Shown here piece after piece: positions 15,866 to 19,722 of a DNA stretch of 19,722 nucleotides. Under the pieces are notes generated by a model. That model did not search any database and had not been told where the DNA came from. It was given only the letters and a program-made list of their open reading frames with translations. A program made the position numbers and the translations under genes. How positions within the stretch are numbered: the first letter of the stretch is position 1; every line of letters starts with the position of its first letter. This stretch comes from Bacillota bacterium (GTDB lineage Bacteria > Bacillota > Clostridia > Peptostreptococcales > Anaerovoracaceae): the NCBI GenBank assembly GCA_016302925.1, contig JAEDMR010000012.1:1-19722 (forward strand). Reading direction: 5' to 3'.

Positions 15866-16327
15866 CCCCGGGAAATTTAATTGACGCAAAGCTTCAAATA
15901 AAATAATATTGGCTGAATTGGCCAGGTTAAAAGAACGCAGTCTGGTATCCGCACTCATGGGGATCCGGATAGCCATATCCTCATGGGCCGCAATAAAGTC
16001 ACGCGGCAGACCGGCGGTTTCCTTCCCAAACAGAAACATATCTTCATCATGATAGGTTGGCTCCGTATAAATCTGCCCGCCCTTTGTAGTAGCCAGGTAC
16101 ATACGGCGGCCATCGTATTTTTCGAGGAAAGCATCCAGGCTGTCGTGGACTTCCAGCTGCACATATGGCCAATAATCCAGTCCTGCCCGCTTCACACTTT
16201 TATCATCTATATTAAAACCAAGAGGCTTCACCAGGTGCAGCTTAGTATCAGTTGCAGCACATGTCCTGGCGATATTTCCCGTATTTGGCGGAATTTCAGG
16301 TTCCACGAAAACAATATGTAACGCCAT
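15857..16327 (-). CDS. trmL: tRNA (cytidine/uridine-34 2'-O)-methyltransferase TrmL
   Basis: SPOUT-class enzyme that methylates the ribose of the wobble base in certain leucine tRNAs using S-adenosylmethionine. The 156-residue length is typical of this minimal SPOUT protein. The three family motifs are present: NTGNIARTC (15-23), FGKETAGLP (100-108) and, in the C-terminal knot, IPM (122-124) with RSFNLANS (131-138). AAGGAG lies seven bases before the ATG. It is divergent from hom and upstream of rpoN. Confidence 0.93.
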   Translation of the reverse strand: MALHIVFVEPEIPPNTGNIARTCAATDTKLHLVKPLGFNIDDKSVKRAGLDYWPYVQLEVHDSLDAFLEKYDGRRMYLATTKGGQIYTEPTYHDEDMFLFGKETAGLPRDFIAAHEDMAIRIPMSADTRLRSFNLANSANIILFEALRQLNFPGLK

Positions 16328-16349
16328 CTTTTCTCTCCTTTTCCGTCTT

Positions 16350-16378
16350 AGTATACATCTTCTTTACTTTTTCTACAA
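16350..16378 (-). promoter_or_regulatory. Sigma-A promoter for trmL
   Basis: On the minus strand TTGTAG (16378-16373), a 17-base spacer and TATACT (16355-16350), about 23 bases before the trmL ATG. Confidence 0.65.
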
Positions 16379-16406
16379 TATCTTAAACAAAAAATGAAAA
16401 TAAATA

Positions 16407-16435
16407 AAGACAAAATTTCAAATTTGTTATATAAT
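16407..16435 (+). promoter_or_regulatory. Sigma-A promoter for hom
   Basis: AAGACA (16407-16412), a 17-base spacer and a perfect TATAAT (16430-16435). The spacer holds AAATTT twice, separated by one base, flanked by ACA and TGT, which could be a protein site. The leader is about 30 bases, too short for a riboswitch or T-box. Confidence 0.65.
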
Positions 16436-16471
16436 TTCTTCGATTGCAAAATACTCACGGAGGTTTATTAT

Positions 16472-17428
16472 ATGAAAGCATTAAAAATCGGTATTCTTGG
16501 TCTTGGCACCGTCGGCGGCGGTACTTATACCATCCTGACAGAAAACAAAGACCTGATCGCCAAAAGGACAGGCTGCAATGTAGAGGTTGTCAGAATCCTC
16601 GACCGTTTCAAGAAGCCTGGTGTTCCCGAAGAACTCTATACGGAAGATCCGGACGATGTTCTGGCAAGCAGCGAAATTGATCTGGTGGTGGAAACCCTGG
16701 GCGGAATCGAGCCGGCTACTTCTTTCATGCTGCAGGCCATGGAGCATGGTAAGCATGTCGTTACAGCCAACAAGGCAGCTGTGGCAGCCAACTATCAGAA
16801 GCTTCATGAAGCTGCAGAAAAAAATGGCGTGAAGTTCCTGTATGAGGCCAGCGTTGGCGGAGGCATCCCGGTTCTGACTTCAATCCAGAACGAACTGCAG
16901 GGAAACCGTTTCCTCGAAGTCATGGGGATTGTAAACGGAACCACCAATTATATTCTTACAAAAATGACGGAAGAAGGCGCAGATTATGCCGACGTCCTGA
17001 AAGACGCCCAGGCAAAGGGGTTTGCGGAGGCGGATCCGACCGCTGACGTGGAAGGCATCGACGTGGCGAACAAGCTGTCCATCCTGATTGCACTTGCATT
17101 CGACAAATATATCGCTCCAACCGATATTCCTACCACCGGTATTTCAGCCATCACCAGTGAGGACATCGCTGCTGCAGCGGCAGAATGCTGCAAGCTGAAG
17201 CTCATCGCCCACGCCAGCCTGAAAGAAGATGGCAGCGTAGAAGCCAGTGTCGCACCAGAAAAGATTCCTGTATCTCACCCGCTTGCAGGTGTCAGCAATG
17301 AATTCAATGCGGTATACATCACCGGCGACATGGTCGGCGAGCTGATGTTTTACGGGAAAGGCGCCGGTGCCCTTCCGACAGGAAGCGCCATCGTCGGTGA
17401 CATTATCAGCGTAGCGAAAAGTCTTTAA
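16472..17428 (+). CDS. hom: Homoserine dehydrogenase, short form without ACT domain
   Basis: Reduces aspartate semialdehyde to homoserine, the branch point to threonine and methionine. The 318 residues include the dinucleotide motif GLGTVGGG (10-17), TANKAAVA with Lys101, GTTNYI (156-161), and the catalytic pair Asp197 and Lys201 in GIDVANKLS. The protein ends just after GKGAGALPTGSAIVGDIISVA, where common Firmicute enzymes of about 400-430 residues continue into a C-terminal ACT domain for threonine inhibition. That domain is missing; a normal stop is followed by the next gene, so this looks like a natural short form, not a frameshift. GGAGG precedes the ATG; an upstream in-frame ATG at 16394 is before the promoter and is rejected. 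Confidence 0.93.
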   Translation: MKALKIGILGLGTVGGGTYTILTENKDLIAKRTGCNVEVVRILDRFKKPGVPEELYTEDPDDVLASSEIDLVVETLGGIEPATSFMLQAMEHGKHVVTANKAAVAANYQKLHEAAEKNGVKFLYEASVGGGIPVLTSIQNELQGNRFLEVMGIVNGTTNYILTKMTEEGADYADVLKDAQAKGFAEADPTADVEGIDVANKLSILIALAFDKYIAPTDIPTTGISAITSEDIAAAAAECCKLKLIAHASLKEDGSVEASVAPEKIPVSHPLAGVSNEFNAVYITGDMVGELMFYGKGAGALPTGSAIVGDIISVAKSL

Positions 17429-17458
17429 TGATTCGAAATGAACAATACGGAGGAAAAC

Positions 17459-17959
17459 ATGAGTTTATATAAACAGTGGATCAAGTTAATGGAAAACCAG
17501 ACCGAAGAAACCTTTGATGCGTTCTGGGAAGAGTACAGTGATACCGAGACCAGAATCTACAAGCATATTCTGGCCCATAAGGATGCACACCTGGAAGGCA
17601 AGTTCAGCGACCTGGTTGCACAGTTTGAAGCAAATCCGGTAATCTTCATGGGATTTCTGGACGGTATCAATACCAGCCTGAATGCTGCAAATGACCTGGA
17701 ATCCATCACCGAAGAAACAGAGCTGGATCTGGATGTGGATTTTGAAAAGTTATTCTTCAATATGCTGAAAGCGGATGCAGACTATCTGTATACTCTGGAA
17801 GAATGGAATGACGTGCTCACCGAAGAAAAAATGGTACAGATCGTTAAGGACTTTAAGCGTTCCAAGACCGTCCACAAAGAAAAGGAACCCGGCAGAAATG
17901 ACCCGTGTCCATGCGGATCCGGCAAGAAATATAAAAAATGCTGCGGAGCCAATAAATAA
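17459..17959 (+). CDS. SEC-C zinc-motif protein of unknown function
   Basis: Acidic cytoplasmic protein of 166 residues. The body (1-130) is mainly helical in appearance (SLYKQWIKLMENQ, FDAFWEEYSDTE) and I do not recognise a catalytic motif. The C-terminus holds a textbook SEC-C zinc motif, GRNDPCPCGSGKKYKKCCG (145-163), with ligands Cys150, Cys152, Cys161 and Cys162. In SecA the same motif binds zinc and aids SecB or ribosome contact; in stand-alone proteins its role is unclear. The start at 17459 is supported by GGAGG five bases before it, within a longer frame opening at 17438. It lies 30 bases after hom, probably in one operon, and is followed by a terminator. Confidence 0.8.
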   Translation: MSLYKQWIKLMENQTEETFDAFWEEYSDTETRIYKHILAHKDAHLEGKFSDLVAQFEANPVIFMGFLDGINTSLNAANDLESITEETELDLDVDFEKLFFNMLKADADYLYTLEEWNDVLTEEKMVQIVKDFKRSKTVHKEKEPGRNDPCPCGSGKKYKKCCGANK

Positions 17960-17973
17960 TCAAAAAAACAGCA

Positions 17974-18010
17974 ATCCGGGAAAGAAGTTCTCTCCCGGAT
18001 TTTCTTTTTT
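17974..18010. terminator. Two-way Rho-independent terminator between the SEC-C gene and the hydrogenase
   Basis: ATCCGGGA (17974-17981) and TCCCGGAT (17993-18000) form an 8-bp stem with an 11-base loop, followed on the plus strand by a T-rich run to 18010. On the minus strand a run of seven T lies five bases after the stem. The plus-strand T run touches the hydrogenase stop codon at 18009-18011. Confidence 0.85.
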
Positions 18011-19463
18011 ATTTCAGTTGTTCTTCCGGCATCTCTCTGCCCAAAATCCGCTCTCTCGACGCTTCGCTTCGATGCCGGGCGATAGCCTGCCGGTTTTTTT
18101 CTCCGTGGGTCAGACAGCCCGCACCGCCGATGCAGCCTCCTTCACATGCCATTCCTTCGATAAAGTTTTCCTGCAGCAAGCCTTTATTGGCTCTTGCCAG
18201 CGTGTTTCTGCAGCTTTCAATGCCGTCGCACACCGCAGCCTTCAATTCAAAGGATGCTGCCGGTGAATCCGGACCTTCCTTTTCTGCAAGCTCTTTCAGA
18301 GCCTGTGCCACCGCTTGTGCCACACCACCGCTGCATGCAAAACCACGCCCGAAACCAGACGCTTCATCCAGTACCGATTCTTCCAGATTTTCAATATCGA
18401 TCTCCATGCTGTCGATCAACGCCTGCAGCTCCTCGAAGGTCAGCACACAGTCGATGTACGGCTGCACCTCCGGGCGTTTCCACTCCGCCTTCTTGGCAGT
18501 ACACGGGCCGATGAAAATCACCTTTGATGTCGGATCTTTTTCCTTGATGGCTTTTCCCAGCATAGCCATCGGAGACGGCGTATGGGAAACCTTCTCCTGC
18601 ATTCCCGGGAATTTCTGCTTCACATATTTCACAAATGCAGGACAGCAGCTGGACGTCACGAAACCCTTTTCCAGCAGTTCCCTCGCCTCTGCTTCCGCCG
18701 TCATATCCGCACCAAGGGCAGTTTCCATCACACCATCGAAGCCGATCTTCTTCATGGCGGTAATCACCTGACCGAAGCTGGCATAAGTAAACTGGCTGGC
18801 CACCGCCGGCGCCATGATCGCATAGACTTCAAAGTTTTCAATTCTGCTTTCCTTGATCAGATGAATCGCCTGTACGATGTAGGATTTGTCCACCACTGCA
18901 CCAAAAGGGCAGGTGTAAACACAGGCTCCGCAGTCGGTACACTTCTCCGGATCAATCTCTGCAGCCCCTGTCTCGCCCATATGGATCGCATGAACCTTAC
19001 AGCTCTGTTCGCAAGGACGGACAAAATTATTGATGGCACGGTACGGACAGACTTTCGCACATTTTCCGCATTCCACGCATTTACTCTTATCTATCTTGGC
19101 CTTGTTATGTTCATCAAACTGAATGGCACCCAGACGACAGGCATCCTTGCAGCGGTGTGCCAGGCAGCCTCTGCACAGATCCGTGACCACATGACCGGCC
19201 TCCGGACATTCATCGCAGGCGATGTCGATGACTTCCACCACATTGGGATCATCTGCCTTTCCTCCCAGTGCGATCTTGATCCGTTCTGCCACAATGGCCC
19301 GCTCCTTGTAAATGCAGCACCGGGTGGTGTCCTCTTTCGTCACCACCACCTTGGCGATATCATTGAACGCTGCGAAAGAATCATTCCCCTCCCAGGTCTG
19401 CTTCGACACCTGGCAGAGCACCTTATATTTTATTTCCTGCACTTTCGTATCAAATATTCTCAT
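18009..19463 (-). CDS. Monomeric [FeFe] hydrogenase, group B type
   Basis: Ferredoxin-linked hydrogenase of 484 residues, predicted cytoplasmic. The N-terminal half is rich in cysteines: C83/C86, C97/C100/C105/C109, a ferredoxin set C129/C132/C135/C139, C151/C155, and a second set C175/C178/C181/C185. The H-cluster motifs follow: SSCCPAF (271-277; group A has TSCCPxW), GPCTAKKAEW (319-328) and EGMACEGGCIGG (436-447) with C440 and C444. The Phe in SSCCPAF and the overall layout match the group B clostridial family (TIGR04105-like, from memory). It could evolve H2 from reduced ferredoxin or act in uptake or sensing; few group B enzymes have been characterised. No HydE, HydF or HydG maturase is in the window. 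GGAAG lies seven bases before the ATG, and a tRNA remnant with its terminator is upstream. Confidence 0.92.
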   Translation of the reverse strand: MRIFDTKVQEIKYKVLCQVSKQTWEGNDSFAAFNDIAKVVVTKEDTTRCCIYKERAIVAERIKIALGGKADDPNVVEVIDIACDECPEAGHVVTDLCRGCLAHRCKDACRLGAIQFDEHNKAKIDKSKCVECGKCAKVCPYRAINNFVRPCEQSCKVHAIHMGETGAAEIDPEKCTDCGACVYTCPFGAVVDKSYIVQAIHLIKESRIENFEVYAIMAPAVASQFTYASFGQVITAMKKIGFDGVMETALGADMTAEAEARELLEKGFVTSSCCPAFVKYVKQKFPGMQEKVSHTPSPMAMLGKAIKEKDPTSKVIFIGPCTAKKAEWKRPEVQPYIDCVLTFEELQALIDSMEIDIENLEESVLDEASGFGRGFACSGGVAQAVAQALKELAEKEGPDSPAASFELKAAVCDGIESCRNTLARANKGLLQENFIEGMACEGGCIGGAGCLTHGEKNRQAIARHRSEASRERILGREMPEEQLK

Positions 19464-19514
19464 TTTTCATCTTCCCCATAATAAACCCATACACATGATT
19501 ATCCCGGATAGTTC

Positions 19515-19540
19515 AAAAGGCGACCAAAAGACCGCCTTTT
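19515..19540 (-). terminator. Terminator after the tRNA-Thr 3' end
   Basis: AAAAGGCG (19515-19522) and CGCCTTTT (19533-19540) form an 8-bp stem with a ten-base loop. On the minus strand it begins four bases after the CCA end of the tRNA piece and finishes in TTTT. It is most likely the native terminator of the tRNA gene left on the chromosome side. Confidence 0.7.
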
Positions 19541-19544
19541 CTGT

Positions 19545-19591
19545 TGGAGCTGGTGGCGGGAATCGAACCCGCAACCCCATCATTACGAATG
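19545..19591 (-). pseudogene. 3' fragment of tRNA-Thr(CGU): probable attachment-site copy
   Basis: Read on the minus strand, the piece runs from the anticodon loop TTCGTAA (anticodon CGT, 19587-19585) through the 3' anticodon stem TGATG, variable GGGTT, T arm GCGGG-TTCGATT-CCCGC, acceptor strand CACCAGC, discriminator T and encoded CCA. Upstream of the loop only two bases (CA) can still pair as the 5' anticodon stem should; the D arm and 5' acceptor strand (expected GCTGGTG) are absent. A break at the anticodon loop is a classic crossover point of tyrosine integrases, so this is read as the displaced 3' end left by an element integrated to the right. The intact gene should lie at the element's far end. 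Confidence 0.7.
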
Positions 19592-19629
19592 CAGACAAAC
19601 TCCTGTATTTTTCAATGCTTTCAGCCAAT

Positions 19630-19649
19630 GGTGCAACGGCGGGTGCAAC
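19630..19649. repeat. Paired 8-base direct repeats next to the attachment site
   Basis: GGTGCAAC occurs at 19630-19637 and again at 19642-19649, a 12-base period with GGCG between. They lie between the tRNA fragment and the stop of the incoming ORF and could be arm-type integrase sites, or sites for an excision factor. Confidence 0.45.
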
Positions 19650-19722
19650 TTATGACTGTATATAATTTTTAAGCTCTTTATTATCTTGCAGCATTTCACG
19701 CATTCTGTCAAGTGCAAAATCT
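19650..19722 (-). CDS. C-terminal end of an ORF entering from the right, possibly an integrase (partial)
   Basis: Twenty-three codons and a TAA stop (19652-19650 on the plus-strand numbering) are visible; the rest lies outside the window. The tail is charged and helix-like (LDRMREMLQDNKELKNYIQ). No catalytic motif is in view, so identity rests on context: it ends 58 bases from a tRNA-derived attachment site, the usual place for a tyrosine integrase gene. It could instead be another element-encoded protein. Confidence 0.4.
   Translation of the reverse strand, partial: DFALDRMREMLQDNKELKNYIQS

Noticed and set aside
18582..19481. 299-codon plus-strand open frame
   Set aside because: It is antisense to the [FeFe] hydrogenase, whose cysteine motifs are intact.
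19545..19570. Possible tmRNA (ssrA) 3' end
   Set aside because: The T arm and CCA resemble tmRNA, but the acceptor strand CACCAGC and the adjoining TTCGTAA anticodon loop fit tRNA-Thr(CGU).
1..19722. Sigma-54 (-24/-12) promoters suggested by the presence of rpoN
   Set aside because: Several TGGCAC strings occur, for example near 6111, 14628 and 16503, but none has TTGC at the required spacing.
1..19722. CRISPR arrays, insertion sequences, defence or biosynthetic clusters
   Set aside because: No regularly spaced repeats, transposase motifs, toxin-antitoxin pairs or multi-enzyme modules were seen on either strand; apart from the right edge the window is core chromosome.

Overview
The window looks like chromosomal sequence from an anaerobic low-to-mid GC Firmicute of class Clostridia (gut-type; Lachnospiraceae or Anaerovoracaceae would fit, but the family cannot be fixed from this stretch). 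The grounds are strong AGGAGG-type ribosome binding sites, sigma-A type promoters, a clostridial monomeric [FeFe] hydrogenase, a crotonase of the butyrate type, a membrane pyrophosphatase, and conserved Firmicute gene order (rpoN next to gap-pgk-tpiA, with secG downstream).

Layout. Bases 1-3780 hold a plus-strand unit: pepF, nadK and an RluA-family pseudouridine synthase, ending in a two-way terminator. Bases 3867-7664 hold three minus-strand genes: a MurE-like ligase, a tandem P-loop ATPase of unknown function, and a DUF975 membrane protein. A divergent promoter region (7665-7871) then drives crt on the plus strand; it contains a candidate Rex operator. From 8792 to 16327 everything is on the minus strand, read from right to left as trmL, rpoN, gap, pgk, tpiA, secG, hppA. 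hom and a SEC-C protein form a short plus-strand operon (16472-17959). A convergent minus-strand [FeFe] hydrogenase follows (18009-19463). The right edge (19545-19722) is a mobile-element boundary: a 47-base 3' piece of tRNA-Thr(CGU), a pair of 8-base direct repeats, and the C-terminal 23 codons of an ORF running in from the right, plausibly an integrase.

How the parts fit. gap, pgk and tpiA are the triose part of glycolysis. The GAPDH carries changes at both classical cofactor-specificity positions that point to NADP(H) use; nadK, which makes NADP, is also in the window but in another operon. crt (crotonyl-CoA formation), the hydrogenase (electron disposal as H2) and hppA (ion pumping from PPi) fit an energy-limited fermenter. 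A Rex-like site before crt would tie it to the NADH/NAD+ ratio.

Most of the window is ordinary housekeeping sequence. I found no defence system, biosynthetic cluster, CRISPR array or unknown multi-gene system. The observations most worth following up are the tRNA-Thr attachment site, the altered GAPDH, the Rex-like site, the MurE-like ligase without the DAP motif, and the ATPase with a decayed second P-loop domain. No gene-free stretch exceeds 300 bases; the longest is 7665-7871.
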